DNA of 64,000 nucleotides from Candidatus Saccharimonadota bacterium (GCA_027492465.1 JAPUET010000024.1:124001-188000), one strand, 5' to 3'; positions 23,642-33,355 are shown, numbered from the stretch's first letter. The notes: generated by a model not told the origin, from the letters alone. A program made the numbers and translations.

Positions 23642-24244
23642 ATGGTAAAGAAGAAAACTTCACGCACACACAAAGCGAAGCACGTCACTGTTTCGCCCAC
23701 TCACTTTATGATCAAACGTAGCATCATAAGCTATGCAGTCCTCGTATTCATCTTTTTTGCGACCGTATCGATGAGCATCTACCTAATTGATCGTATCGTT
23801 GTTGCTCGCGAGCATCAAGTGCGCTACGACCGAATTAGTAAAATTTATTCCGACCTTCAGCTGGGTGATTCGTACCGTATCGCCAAGGTTGATATATTTG
23901 GGGATCAACGCGTCTACAGTTGGGACAAAGATCGTACCTACTCATCGAGTATCGAATATGGCCACAATGATGACGTATCTAGTACATTTGCCGACCTCAA
24001 AACCAAGATCGAGGCTGCTGGCTTCAAGCAATTTGACACCCCTTACGACAACAGCGTCGCAAAGCAGTATCACTTCAAGAACGATGCCGGCGAGTACGTT
24101 CGCGTTAGTGTTGTACCAAGCATCTATCAAAATATGGTAGTTTACGGAACGCCAAGCTTAGAAGACTGGTTAACGATTACAGATAGAAATACTGGCCCAA
24201 GCTACGTGACGATCAAAGTCAACCTCGACGACAACAACGAGTAG
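23642..24244 (+). CDS. Single-pass membrane protein, extracytoplasmic domain of unknown function
   Basis: 200 residues. Basic N-terminus (VKKKTSRTHKAK), one transmembrane helix at about 28-50, then a ~150-residue external domain rich in Tyr and Asp. No recognised motif. ATG 23642 lies eight bases after a TATATT-like box. Followed by a terminator. Confidence 0.7.
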   Translation: MVKKKTSRTHKAKHVTVSPTHFMIKRSIISYAVLVFIFFATVSMSIYLIDRIVVAREHQVRYDRISKIYSDLQLGDSYRIAKVDIFGDQRVYSWDKDRTYSSSIEYGHNDDVSSTFADLKTKIEAAGFKQFDTPYDNSVAKQYHFKNDAGEYVRVSVVPSIYQNMVVYGTPSLEDWLTITDRNTGPSYVTIKVNLDDNNE

Positions 24245-24267
24245 CTCCTAGCGAGACCAAATAAAAA

Positions 24268-24295
24268 ATCCACTCTTCTTAAAGAGCGGATTTTT
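24268..24295. terminator. Bidirectional terminator between converging genes
   Basis: 10-bp stem with one mismatch, flanked by A6 on the left and T5 on the right, so it can serve both the gene ending at 24244 and the small minus-strand gene ending at 24303. Confidence 0.75.
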
Positions 24296-24302
24296 GTTTA
24301 AT

Positions 24303-24395
24303 TTAGAGAAGCTGTTTTTTCTTCTTTTCAGCTTGCAATTTCTTCTTGCGAGCACGCTTGATATCGGCGCCGTGCCAAGCTCGGTGTTTAGCCAT
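24303..24395 (-). CDS. Very small basic protein (30 residues)
   Basis: 30 residues, start ATG at 24395 with AAAGGAG nine bases upstream, stop at 24303. Begins MAKHRAWHGADIKRARKKK and is Lys/Arg-rich throughout, like small ribosome- or RNA-associated proteins. It has a ribosome site, a -10-like TACTAT upstream and a terminator downstream, so it is a well-formed gene. Not recognised; not bTHX or bL36 by eye. Confidence 0.65.
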   Translation of the reverse strand: MAKHRAWHGADIKRARKKKLQAEKKKKQLL

Positions 24396-24497
24396 GTACT
24401 ATTCTCCTTTTGTAGCTTTGCTCTATAGTAGCATAAATTTTGCTCTCTGTCACCTTGGGTGGTTGCTTTTTTATAATATTTATGCTATAATTAAATT

Positions 24498-26957
24498 TTA
24501 GACCTTTTCACCTTCTTGCCCGGCTGCTATTGCCCCAGCCTGCTCGGCCACTCCAAAGATGGCTGCTACCTGTTCGGCGCTAATACGAATAGTATCGCCA
24601 GGATTAACACTTCCCGAGAGCATTTGTTTTGCCACCGTATTTTCAACTGCTTTTTGTACTACACGACGCATTGGACGCGCACCAAGGCGCGGATCGTACC
24701 CTTTTTCCACTAAAATCTGCTTCGCGTCGTCGTCCACCTGAACCGACACTTTTTGTGGTTCGAGGGTTGCATTAACATTGGCAAGAATAAGATCAAGCAC
24801 CTGAATAAGTTCTTCTTTTTTGAACGGCCGAAATACAACAATTTCATCGAAACGGTTCAAAAACTCAGGACGAAACTGATTAGTATTGATTAGTTCATCG
24901 ACAAATTGCTGCTCAAACTGCGCCACGTCGTAACCGCGCTCAATATACTCGCGGATTCTGTCTGCACCAGCGTTACTGGTGGCAATCACGATTGCATCGC
25001 GGAAACTCACTTCGCGGTTCTTTATATCTCGCAAAATACCTTCATCGAGCATTTGAAGCAGGGTCGAAAGTACTTCTGGTGCGGCTTTTTCTATTTCATC
25101 AAGCAATATGACACTAAACGGTTGTTTCATAACCTGTGCCGTGAGACTCGACGCATCTTGGGCGCCATCGGCGATCAAGCGCGAAACATCGTCGGGGCGG
25201 ACATACTCATTTAAATCGATACGAATCATTCGTCCCTCGCCCCCAAAATATACGTCGGCAAGCGCCTTCGAGAGTTCGGTTTTTCCCACACCGGTTGGCC
25301 CTAGAAATAAGAATGTACCGATGGGTCGATTTTGGTTGCGTACACCGGCTCGAGCCCGACGAAGCGCATCGCTTACCACGCTTACCGCACGTGTCTGATT
25401 TACCATTCTTTTATGAATCAAATCCTCCATGTTCAGGAGCTTTTCTCGATCGGATGCCTCGCTTGCAACGCTAATTTTGACATCAAGCGTTTTCTCAATT
25501 GCGGCTTGTACGGAATTCATCGTGACAAGCCCCGACTCATCAAACCCGGCGGCACTCTCGAGCAATTTTACGGCTTTGCCGGGTTGTGCCACATCATGCA
25601 TGTAGCGCTCACTCAAACGATACGCCTCTTTCAACGCCTGGTACATATACGTCACTTTCCGGCGCACTTCCGTCATAATCAGCTGCTCTTGCATGACGAT
25701 CAACGTTTCTTCACTTGAGGCAGGCGCAACATTAATACGATTAAGTGCATTTGTAAGCCCAGGACTACGCGCATTAATCTCAAGATACTTTTGCTCATCC
25801 ATCGCTAAAATAACACGAAGGTTACCCGCCTCTAAAATAGGCTGGAGTACATTTGAAAGATCGACCGACCCAACACCTTCTTCGAAAAAGAGTTGAGCAT
25901 TTTCAAGACAAACAATAATATTTTTTGCTCGATACGCTTCGTTAAGTACCTGCATAACAAGGTTTTCAAGCTCACCACGGCCCGGCGCTACACTAATGAG
26001 CGCCGCCGAATCAAGAATAAACACCTGACGAAACTTTAGACTTTCGGGAATTGGCGCCGAGGCGTCAAGCAGGCGCTCGGCAAATGCGTGAATGATCGTG
26101 CTTTTACCAACCCCCGTCTTACCTACCAAGACAGCATTTTGCGGACCCGCATTACCAAACGTATCAATCAGCTGATCAATTGCCGCCTCGTGCGACACCA
26201 CATCAACCGTAAGCAAACGATTGCCGCGACCAATTTGCTCGCTAATATTTTGCCCAAATCGCTCTAAGAGCGGGATCCAACCAAACGACCAGTCGCGCGC
26301 AATACCCCCGGTTCTCAAAGGCACGCTATGTTCCGAAACAAGGTCCATGATATGCTGTTGCCACTTAATCCCTTCGTCGAGATCGGCGTTATCTAGATGC
26401 ATGCTGGCAAGCACTGTTTCAAAACCGGTAAAGCTGCGGACAATCGCTACCGCCAAGACACTTCCGGTGATTTGCGAAAGACCATTCTTCTCACGAATAT
26501 CGCCTGCGAGCTTCCAAAGTTGCTGCGTCGCTGACGAATCGTTACTTGCAAGTGAAGTAAGTAACGAAGGAGTAAGACCAAACCGCGCCGCCATAAACAA
26601 TCCACTGCCCGAAGCCCCTGCCGCAGCCGCAATATCGACGGGCGTCGGATTATCGGGAAGGTTGCCTAGAATATCACCGGCGATAATTGCATCAATGGTT
26701 TTGTCTTTAGAGCTTGGTAGTTCCGAAATGTGCCATTTATAATACCGAAATATCATATAGGGCACGACCGCAACAGCAAAGAATAGCCACCCGATTGCAG
26801 CCCCTAATAGAGTGACGAGCCCAACACCTAAAGCTAACAAAAGAAAAATCACCCACGGTAGGGCCACCACAACCGGCTTACTCAGTAAGGTACCGAAACG
26901 CGCCTCATGCGCTCGTAGCGAACGATGATTATAGGTTATATCGTCCATGGCACCCAT
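24498..26957 (-). CDS. Membrane-anchored ClpC/ClpB-like AAA+ ATPase (two AAA modules)
   Basis: About 819 residues from M at 26957 (26948 is an alternative). Two hydrophobic helices near the N-terminus (about 30-75), a region resembling a Clp N-domain repeat, AAA-1 with Walker A GKTGVGKST but a degenerate Walker B (VCLENA instead of a D-E pair), AAA-2 with GPTGVGKTE, LLDEIEKA and a sensor region FRPEFLNRFDEIV, then a Clp C-terminal D2-small domain. AAA-2 should hydrolyse ATP; AAA-1 may be weakened. A membrane unfoldase, perhaps for a ClpP-like partner, is inferred. The start overlaps the preceding gene's end. Confidence 0.88.
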   Translation of the reverse strand: MGAMDDITYNHRSLRAHEARFGTLLSKPVVVALPWVIFLLLALGVGLVTLLGAAIGWLFFAVAVVPYMIFRYYKWHISELPSSKDKTIDAIIAGDILGNLPDNPTPVDIAAAAGASGSGLFMAARFGLTPSLLTSLASNDSSATQQLWKLAGDIREKNGLSQITGSVLAVAIVRSFTGFETVLASMHLDNADLDEGIKWQQHIMDLVSEHSVPLRTGGIARDWSFGWIPLLERFGQNISEQIGRGNRLLTVDVVSHEAAIDQLIDTFGNAGPQNAVLVGKTGVGKSTIIHAFAERLLDASAPIPESLKFRQVFILDSAALISVAPGRGELENLVMQVLNEAYRAKNIIVCLENAQLFFEEGVGSVDLSNVLQPILEAGNLRVILAMDEQKYLEINARSPGLTNALNRINVAPASSEETLIVMQEQLIMTEVRRKVTYMYQALKEAYRLSERYMHDVAQPGKAVKLLESAAGFDESGLVTMNSVQAAIEKTLDVKISVASEASDREKLLNMEDLIHKRMVNQTRAVSVVSDALRRARAGVRNQNRPIGTFLFLGPTGVGKTELSKALADVYFGGEGRMIRIDLNEYVRPDDVSRLIADGAQDASSLTAQVMKQPFSVILLDEIEKAAPEVLSTLLQMLDEGILRDIKNREVSFRDAIVIATSNAGADRIREYIERGYDVAQFEQQFVDELINTNQFRPEFLNRFDEIVVFRPFKKEELIQVLDLILANVNATLEPQKVSVQVDDDAKQILVEKGYDPRLGARPMRRVVQKAVENTVAKQMLSGSVNPGDTIRISAEQVAAIFGVAEQAGAIAAGQEGEKV

Positions 26958-27319
26958 CCGGCTACAACAAACGAAAGAAATACAAGCGGCAACACTGGAA
27001 CAAACGGCCAAAGTGCAATCCGGAGCAGCCCTACTATCGCTACCAAAGACAGTGTGAGTATACCGATAGCGAGCACTACCGTACGAATAGCCGCGCCAAT
27101 TGTACGCGAAATGATATTATCAACAAAAGCTCGTAGCTGTACGCCAAGTGGTCCGCGCACTGATCCCGCAGATATCTGGCGAAAAGGCGAAAAAAGGGTT
27201 CGCAGTAAAAGATCAAGCGAAAAATAATCGTAAACAGCAAGAAGCCCCTGCTTCACTACCGCAATACAGCGCTCCCAGCCAGCTCCATACCACCACGAGA
27301 ATAAGCCCACAATAACCAT
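26936..27319 (-). CDS. Membrane protein upstream of the Clp-like gene
   Basis: 127 residues with two or three hydrophobic segments (N-terminal MVIVGLFSWWYGAGW, then a long C-terminal pair). ATG 27319 selected because TATAAT (27326-27331) ends six bases before it on the minus strand. Its stop overlaps the Clp-like start, so they form an operon; may be a membrane partner. Not recognised. Confidence 0.72.
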   Translation of the reverse strand: MVIVGLFSWWYGAGWERCIAVVKQGLLAVYDYFSLDLLLRTLFSPFRQISAGSVRGPLGVQLRAFVDNIISRTIGAAIRTVVLAIGILTLSLVAIVGLLRIALWPFVPVLPLVFLSFVVAGWVPWTI

Positions 27320-27409
27320 GAGTGTATTATAGCTTAGTAGAGGAAGAATGCCCAAACTTTTCGCGCTTGATCACCCCTTCATAAGAATCATAATGCTATA
27401 ATGAAAAGA

Positions 27410-28693
27410 ATGCAGCAGAGCTTCACGACCATCATCGGCAAAGCCGTCCGAGCCCTCGCTCAAGCACGCGGTGGTGGTTCGGCGCTCCCTGGGCTTTTTG
27501 TCGAAAAAATCGACCCTGACTTTATTAAAAGAACACTCGCAAACTTACCTCACGGCGTCGTACTCGTTAGCGGCACTAATGGTAAGACCACCACTACCAA
27601 AATGGTAGTGGAGCTGCTCGAAGGCCAAGGACTGCGGGTATTTACCAACCGCACCGGTAGTAATTTTACGCGGGGGGTCGCCGCTGCCCTCCTTGGCGAG
27701 ATCGATATTCATGGTACGCTTGCTGCGGATATAGCCGTACTTGAACTCGACGAAGCTCACGCCGTACACTTTGTACGTACAATTCAGCCACGCTATAGCC
27801 TCTTACTGAATGTAATGCGCGATCAGCTTGACCGATTTGGCGAGATAGACAAAACCGCTGCACTCCTTCATACAATCGCAAGCCGCACTACCGATGGAAT
27901 CGTCATTAACCGTGATGACCCACGCCTTTTTACGCCTACCTTCACGGATGATCTTACCGCCCAACTTGCTACATACAGTGTAGCGCCAAAATTGCGCACA
28001 CTGTTTCCGTCGGACGACGAAATGCGCGGGCCAAGCACTAAAAAAGACACGGCAAATTCTCCCCAACTAGATAACACCTGTCTTGAATCCGTCGAAGGCG
28101 CTCATGCGACAATTCGTTTTAGTGGAAAAAATCATACCGTAAGCCTACAGCTGAAAGGAATCTATAACGTGCAGAATGCCGTTGGCGCCGTCGCGTTAAC
28201 GCGCATGATTATGGGGGAGTCACTCGATACAACTCGCATGCTAGCAAGCCTCAGTAATGTAACTCCAGCATTCGGACGTGGCGAAACCTTGATTATCAAT
28301 GATTTACCATGCGAATTGGTGCTTGTTAAAAACCCCAGCGGCTTTCGACTTAGCCTAAAAAGTTTTGACCCCTCCGGCTACGCAACCATGATTGCCATCA
28401 ACGACAATTACGCCGATGGACGCGACATGAGCTGGCTTTGGGATGTGGATTTTGATGCATTGCAGCCAGAAGGTGTCGCAGTGGTGGCGGGGGTACGTGC
28501 GTACGATATGGCATTACGCCTGCAATACGATGAAGTGGAAATGCTCCAGGTAGAGCCCGATCTCACCAAGGCATTACACCAGTTTATTACCGGCAATCCC
28601 ACAAAGCCAAAGCGTATTTATTGCACTTACACAGCTATGCTAGGGTTACGCAAGCTGCTTGCTAAACACACGTCAGTTGAGGCGGTACGATGA
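27410..28693 (+). CDS. murT: Lipid II isoglutaminyl synthase, Mur ligase-like subunit MurT
   Basis: 427 residues. Mur-ligase P-loop SGTNGKTTTTK (about 50-60), 'LLNVMRDQLDRFGEID' and the C-terminal DUF1727 domain. With GatD it amidates the D-Glu carboxylate of lipid II. The Cys4 zinc ribbon of staphylococcal MurT is missing: the middle domain has a single Cys there. ATG 27401 overlaps the -10 TATAAT (27397-27402), so ATG 27410, seven bases after the box, is the better start (leaderless). Overlaps gatD by four bases. Confidence 0.93.
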   Translation: MQQSFTTIIGKAVRALAQARGGGSALPGLFVEKIDPDFIKRTLANLPHGVVLVSGTNGKTTTTKMVVELLEGQGLRVFTNRTGSNFTRGVAAALLGEIDIHGTLAADIAVLELDEAHAVHFVRTIQPRYSLLLNVMRDQLDRFGEIDKTAALLHTIASRTTDGIVINRDDPRLFTPTFTDDLTAQLATYSVAPKLRTLFPSDDEMRGPSTKKDTANSPQLDNTCLESVEGAHATIRFSGKNHTVSLQLKGIYNVQNAVGAVALTRMIMGESLDTTRMLASLSNVTPAFGRGETLIINDLPCELVLVKNPSGFRLSLKSFDPSGYATMIAINDNYADGRDMSWLWDVDFDALQPEGVAVVAGVRAYDMALRLQYDEVEMLQVEPDLTKALHQFITGNPTKPKRIYCTYTAMLGLRKLLAKHTSVEAVR

Positions 28694-29412
28694 ACGAAAA
28701 AGTGATTAATCTTCTACAACTATACCCTCGCGACATGAATATCTATGGTGACTGGGGCAACACCCTCGTCTTAAAACAACGCCTAGAGTGGCATGGCTAC
28801 AAAGTTAATCTCATGGCCTACAACCCTGGCGACGAGTTTCCTAAGCAGGTTGATCTTATCGTAGGTGGCGGCGGACAAGACAGCGGACAATCGAAGATTG
28901 GCGACGATTTACTGACCATTGGTCCGACTCTTAAACAGCTCGCCGAGGATAACGTACCGATGCTCATGATCTGTGGCTTGTATCAACAATTTGGCCACTT
29001 CTTCAAAACCAAAGACGGCGAAGTTATTAAAGGAATCGGTTTGCTCGATATTGAAACAGTTGGTGGTGACGAACGGATGATTGGCAATATCGTTACGAGT
29101 TCGGATGATTTTGGACTGATTGTAGGATACGAAAATCATTCTGGGCAAACAAGTCTTAGGGCGGGCGCTCAGCCGCTAGGCAAGGTTATTCGTGGTGCTG
29201 GCAATAACGGTAAAGATGAATCGGAAGGCGCACGGTATAAAAATGTTATTGGCACCTACCTACACGGTTCGCTGCTACCTAAAAATCCGGCACTAGCTGA
29301 CTGGCTAATAGAGCAAGCAGTAGTACGTAAGTACGCCGAGTTTAATCCAACCGTTATCGAAGATCGCTTTGCTGAAAAAGCTCGCGAGATTGCGCTTGCC
29401 CGCCCTCGATAA
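28690..29412 (+). CDS. gatD: Lipid II isoglutaminyl synthase, glutaminase subunit GatD
   Basis: 240 residues, class I glutamine amidotransferase of the CobQ/CobB type: glycine-rich 'VGGGGQDSGQ', nucleophile Cys in 'LMICGLYQQFG' (about 98), catalytic His in 'TYLHGSLL'. Supplies ammonia to MurT. ATGA overlap with murT. Confidence 0.94.
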   Translation: MNEKVINLLQLYPRDMNIYGDWGNTLVLKQRLEWHGYKVNLMAYNPGDEFPKQVDLIVGGGGQDSGQSKIGDDLLTIGPTLKQLAEDNVPMLMICGLYQQFGHFFKTKDGEVIKGIGLLDIETVGGDERMIGNIVTSSDDFGLIVGYENHSGQTSLRAGAQPLGKVIRGAGNNGKDESEGARYKNVIGTYLHGSLLPKNPALADWLIEQAVVRKYAEFNPTVIEDRFAEKAREIALARPR

Positions 29413-29487
29413 AATTACTGATTGTATACTGAAAATATTTTTGCTATTCTATGCACATAACTACGCTTAAGTTTTAGGAGACCCTCT

Positions 29488-30099
29488 ATGGACCAACCAG
29501 ACCCAGTGCCAACTCCGCCACAGGCACCGCTACCGCAGCAACCAACCGTACCAAGCGCGCCCGCGCCAGCTACGGCAGCCAAAGGCCTTGCCATAACGGC
29601 CCTCATACTTGGTATTGTCGCCTTCCTCTTTGGCTGGCTTGGTCTCTTCTCTATTTTTGGCGCTGGCAACATCCTAACGGGTATTGCCGCAGTCATTTTT
29701 GGTATCATTGCTCTGGTAAAACGACAGCCTAAAAGCCTCGCCCTTACCGGAACCATTCTCGGAGGCGTAGGACTTCTTACTACGGTAGTGTTGATCATAG
29801 TATCAACCATTGGATATGCATCACTTTCCGAAAAGGCAAAGGAAAACGCACACAACCCAGCAAACAGCTCAACTTCAACCGGAGGCACATGGGACGTCGA
29901 CGCCGCTTATGACAAAGTCACCAATGGGATGACAAAAGCTCAAGTAGAAGCTGCAACCGGGAAGAGCTCGGAGAGTTGTTCGGAATCTACGACAAGCTAC
30001 GGAAAGTATGAAACTTGCAATTATGGAGATTACCTCGATGGAGGTGTTCTCAGCGTTAGCTACACTGACGACAAAGTATCGAGCAAATCGAAATACTAA
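29488..30099 (+). CDS. DUF4190-like membrane protein with C-terminal BamE-like domain
   Basis: 203 residues. Pro/Gln-rich start, two helices in the DUF4190 pattern ('ALILGIVAFLFGWLG', then 'GIAAVIFGIIAL', 'LALTGTILGGVGLL'), then an external domain from about 130 with 'YDKVTNGMTKAQVEAATG', two Cys and a final 'SYTDDKVSSKSKY'. The last part matches the fragment at 2-271 in plan. AGGAG at 29477-29481 precedes the ATG. Role unknown. Confidence 0.78.
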   Translation: MDQPDPVPTPPQAPLPQQPTVPSAPAPATAAKGLAITALILGIVAFLFGWLGLFSIFGAGNILTGIAAVIFGIIALVKRQPKSLALTGTILGGVGLLTTVVLIIVSTIGYASLSEKAKENAHNPANSSTSTGGTWDVDAAYDKVTNGMTKAQVEAATGKSSESCSESTTSYGKYETCNYGDYLDGGVLSVSYTDDKVSSKSKY

Positions 30100-30114
30100 A
30101 TTATCACACTCACA

Positions 30115-30147
30115 GCAAAAGCTACCCATGCAATGGGTAGCTTTTGC
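30115..30147. terminator. Bidirectional terminator
   Basis: 15-bp perfect stem GCAAAAGCTACCCAT with its complement around GCA. Lies between two converging genes and serves both. Confidence 0.8.
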
Positions 30148-30153
30148 TTTTCT

Positions 30154-30624
30154 CTAAGCAAGTTTTTGCAAGCGCCTCAACTCATCAATCACTTGGTCGC
30201 CATGACCCAGAGGCGTCACACGACCGTAAACCTTCACCACTTGGCCGTTTGGGTTAATAATAAATGTTTTACGTAAGATTCCCTCTTTACCAAACATTTT
30301 CTTACCCCACGCACCGTAAGCTTCAATGACCTTTTTCTTGGGATCAGAAAGGAGCGTGAAGTTAAGATGATGTTTTGTAATAAATTTTTCGTGACTTTTT
30401 GCATCATCGGCGCTAATTCCAACTACCTCAGCTTCAATTGCATCTAGTTCTGTCGCTACATCTCGCAAACTACACGCTTCGGTCGTACAGCCAGGAGTAT
30501 CGTCTTTTGGGTAAAAATACAGCACAAGCCATTTACCACGATAATCCGCCAGAGTGCGTTCTTTGCCGGCTTGATCAATGAGCGCGAAGTTGGGTGCGGT
30601 GTATGGGATAGCTTGTTGTGTCAT
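30154..30624 (-). CDS. bcp: Peroxiredoxin, Bcp/PrxQ type
   Basis: 156 residues. Peroxidatic Cys in 'DDTPGCTTEACSLRD' with the resolving Cys five residues later, the PrxQ arrangement; thioredoxin-fold strands on both sides. Reduces peroxides in the cytoplasm. Monocistronic. Confidence 0.93.
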   Translation of the reverse strand: MTQQAIPYTAPNFALIDQAGKERTLADYRGKWLVLYFYPKDDTPGCTTEACSLRDVATELDAIEAEVVGISADDAKSHEKFITKHHLNFTLLSDPKKKVIEAYGAWGKKMFGKEGILRKTFIINPNGQVVKVYGRVTPLGHGDQVIDELRRLQKLA

Positions 30625-30722
30625 ATAGTTATTATAGCGCTAAAAACCATTTAACTTGTTAGTTACATCTTTTCGATCTTTTCAGAGAATACTCAGATAC
30701 GACCATGTATAATAAGATAACA

Positions 30723-31793
30723 ATGGGTAAGGCTGAAAAAAAACAATCGGCGCGCCTTTTAGCGCTTGACTACCTCCGCGGTTTTTTTATTGTGGTTATT
30801 ATTATCGACCACTTATATCGCTTCCCGAACGTCTTTACATTGCTCTCGGGTGAGGCGCGACTTTGGATGACAGCTGCCGAAGGTTTCATTATGATCTCAG
30901 GCTTGCTAATTGGGTATATCCGTGGATATAAAGGTTTAAAGCGCTCATTTTCGACTATCGCTCGCACACTTTTTCAGCGCTCATTATTGCTCTATATATG
31001 GATGATCATTGGGTCAATCGTGTATCTTGGGGTTGCATCATGGATACTAAATATACCCGGCACGCCTTCTGCGGCTGTTCCTGTGGGAGATTGGGGTGCG
31101 TTGGTGTGGAATATCATAACAATGCAACATCCGGCTGTATGGGTGCACTTTCTCTATCTTTACGCGATTTTTTTGCTTCTTTCAATTGGGGCGGTATGGC
31201 TATACCGAACCCACAAGACATGGCTCATTCCCGCCATTGCAGTTCCTGTGTATATCATCGGCTGGGCATACAATATCGAGTGGATGAAATGGCAACTACT
31301 ATTTTTTGGCGCCGCGACGGTGGGCTTTTATCTAGAATCAATCCGTATCTGGTGGCGTAGCATCACGCAGCGACGACTGCTAGAGTGGTTGCTTTACGGT
31401 ATTACTTTTATTACTCTGACGCTCTCAATTATTAGTGGCTTTTCCCCGCAACTTCTTTCATCGTCACTGGCGGAAACGCTCAGTACAGTGTTTTTCATCG
31501 ATACCTTTGGGCCGGCTCGAGTAGTCATTTCGGCTGTGTGGTTTACGGCCCTTTGCCTGGTCTTTGAACGCATCTATCCACTGCTCAAGAAATTCACTTA
31601 TGGGATACTTGAATATTTTGGCACCCACTCACTCACGGCCTACATAGCCCATGGGGCTGTCATTTGCCTTGTGAACGCGTTTATACCCAGAGGTGATTCG
31701 GTGGTAATTAATAGCCTCGTAGTATTTGCAGGCATTATGGCTGTATACGGCCTCATCCGGATACCGTTCGTTCGCAATATCTTACCGCGCTAA
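30723..31793 (+). CDS. OpgC/acyltransferase-family membrane protein
   Basis: 356 residues, ten or so hydrophobic helices. N-terminal 'LLALDYLRGFFIVVIIIDHL' and 'TAAEGFIMISG' are the OpgC/Acyltransferase-3-type start with the conserved Arg and His. In other bacteria such enzymes acylate surface glycans; substrate here unknown. ATG 30723 lies nine bases after TATAAT (leaderless type). Converges on the next gene with a 4-bp overlap. Confidence 0.78.
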   Translation: MGKAEKKQSARLLALDYLRGFFIVVIIIDHLYRFPNVFTLLSGEARLWMTAAEGFIMISGLLIGYIRGYKGLKRSFSTIARTLFQRSLLLYIWMIIGSIVYLGVASWILNIPGTPSAAVPVGDWGALVWNIITMQHPAVWVHFLYLYAIFLLLSIGAVWLYRTHKTWLIPAIAVPVYIIGWAYNIEWMKWQLLFFGAATVGFYLESIRIWWRSITQRRLLEWLLYGITFITLTLSIISGFSPQLLSSSLAETLSTVFFIDTFGPARVVISAVWFTALCLVFERIYPLLKKFTYGILEYFGTHSLTAYIAHGAVICLVNAFIPRGDSVVINSLVVFAGIMAVYGLIRIPFVRNILPR

Positions 31794-33355
31794 AATGTTT
31801 TATATAAAACGGCATGGTATGCTGGCTTGCCAGTATAGGGATCCGCAAGACTGATAGTCTTGACCGGTTGCCAGGCAGCGACAGGCGAAGGCGCAGCATC
31901 GCCTTTCGTAAGATCAATATACCAAACAAACTGGTGCATCTTTTCAAACGCTGATAAGTCTTTGATCTTGAACATATCGCTTGTACGCAACATTTCAAGT
32001 GAGCCATAGCGATATTCTGTCGTAGCATTTATAAAATAAACTTGGTGTTGATCGGTAGCATAGTGTACCGTATCGTAAAAAAGCCACGGGGTATCTGCAA
32101 TAATTGGCTCGTTACCGCTAGAAGCGGCGTCAACTTTCGCGATAAGTTCCTTTGCATTACTTTTTCCGCCTGTTGATTTATTGAAATTACCAAAATAATA
32201 AACATTACTCACGCCAATAGTCATACCACCTATCAGCAATACGGCCAATACCGCCACAAGTCGACGTGTTATCGTATCTTTTGGCACATGCACCACCATA
32301 ACTCCTGTCATCATGACCAATACGACACTCGCCGCCAGTAAGTAGCGATCTACGAATGAAGATTGGAGCGGCGGCAAAGAGCCAAAAATCAACAATACAA
32401 CAGGAACCACTGCCATGCTTATAAGCAAAATAATCCACCGTCGATGAGTCGCCATCAGCGGACGATACGCCCGTCGTGCGACGACAATCCAAGCGATCGT
32501 GGTAATTAGAAACAAAACCGTCAGCCACGGCGACGTCTCGCCTGAAGTAAGGTAATACAGAACGGTTGTGAGATAGCTAGGTATGGTGCTAGGGTCAATC
32601 GGCGGAATCCAAAATCCTCGAGACTGAACGATTACAAGTTGATATACGAGCAGCGGCAACCATGCAACAAACAGACCAAGAGCAATACCATGCGCCACAA
32701 TCCATTGCCGCGTGAAGAAATCCTTCATAAATTGTGTAAAGCGCATCTTTGGCTTATAGATATCAATACCGCGCCAAACCCAGTGCGCTAGCCAAATAAG
32801 TGCTGTAAAATAATGCGTCCACATACCAAGCGCCACCAAAACGCCATATACAATCCACCACTTCCACTTCTTTTCTGTGACTGCGAAAGCAAGGACGTAC
32901 GTCGCCGCCAAGGCGATTGCGACAACGAGCGTATACATACGTGCTTCTTGAGCATATCGTATGAAAAACGGCATTACTGCAAGGAACGGCAGCGTCCAGA
33001 GCGCCGCTTTCTGCGAAAACAGTTTACGTATAAGTAAGTACGCGAATACTAAAGCTACCAATCCGAACAGAACGCTCATCGATCGCAGAGCTACGTCGGA
33101 GTTGCCAAACACCAAGCTCCATAGCTTTAGGAGCCAGTAGTAGAGCGGTGGGTGCACATCGAGTGCGGTAAAATGAAAAATCTCCGCAAAATTAAAACGA
33201 ATCATGTACGCACCAAATGACTCATCGAACCAAATCGACGAGTTCCCGATTGTTGCGAGAGTTATTGCACTAAACACACCGAGGAAGCCCGCAACCAGGC
33301 CTAGTTCAACCGGGCGCGCAACCTCTTTGGACGTAAAGAAAAAGAATCGTTTCAT
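31790..33355 (-). CDS. GT-C glycosyltransferase (PMT/ArnT-like)
   Basis: 521 residues, about twelve membrane helices. The first loop has 'WFDESFGAYM' and 'LDVHPPLYYWLLKLW', the acidic catalytic loop of GT39/GT83-like enzymes that use polyprenyl-phosphate sugars. The C-terminal ~130 residues form an external domain. ATG 33355 follows TATAAT by eight bases; the TTG six bases earlier is rejected. Likely modifies proteins or wall glycans. Confidence 0.85.
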   Translation of the reverse strand: MKRFFFFTSKEVARPVELGLVAGFLGVFSAITLATIGNSSIWFDESFGAYMIRFNFAEIFHFTALDVHPPLYYWLLKLWSLVFGNSDVALRSMSVLFGLVALVFAYLLIRKLFSQKAALWTLPFLAVMPFFIRYAQEARMYTLVVAIALAATYVLAFAVTEKKWKWWIVYGVLVALGMWTHYFTALIWLAHWVWRGIDIYKPKMRFTQFMKDFFTRQWIVAHGIALGLFVAWLPLLVYQLVIVQSRGFWIPPIDPSTIPSYLTTVLYYLTSGETSPWLTVLFLITTIAWIVVARRAYRPLMATHRRWIILLISMAVVPVVLLIFGSLPPLQSSFVDRYLLAASVVLVMMTGVMVVHVPKDTITRRLVAVLAVLLIGGMTIGVSNVYYFGNFNKSTGGKSNAKELIAKVDAASSGNEPIIADTPWLFYDTVHYATDQHQVYFINATTEYRYGSLEMLRTSDMFKIKDLSAFEKMHQFVWYIDLTKGDAAPSPVAAWQPVKTISLADPYTGKPAYHAVLYKTF

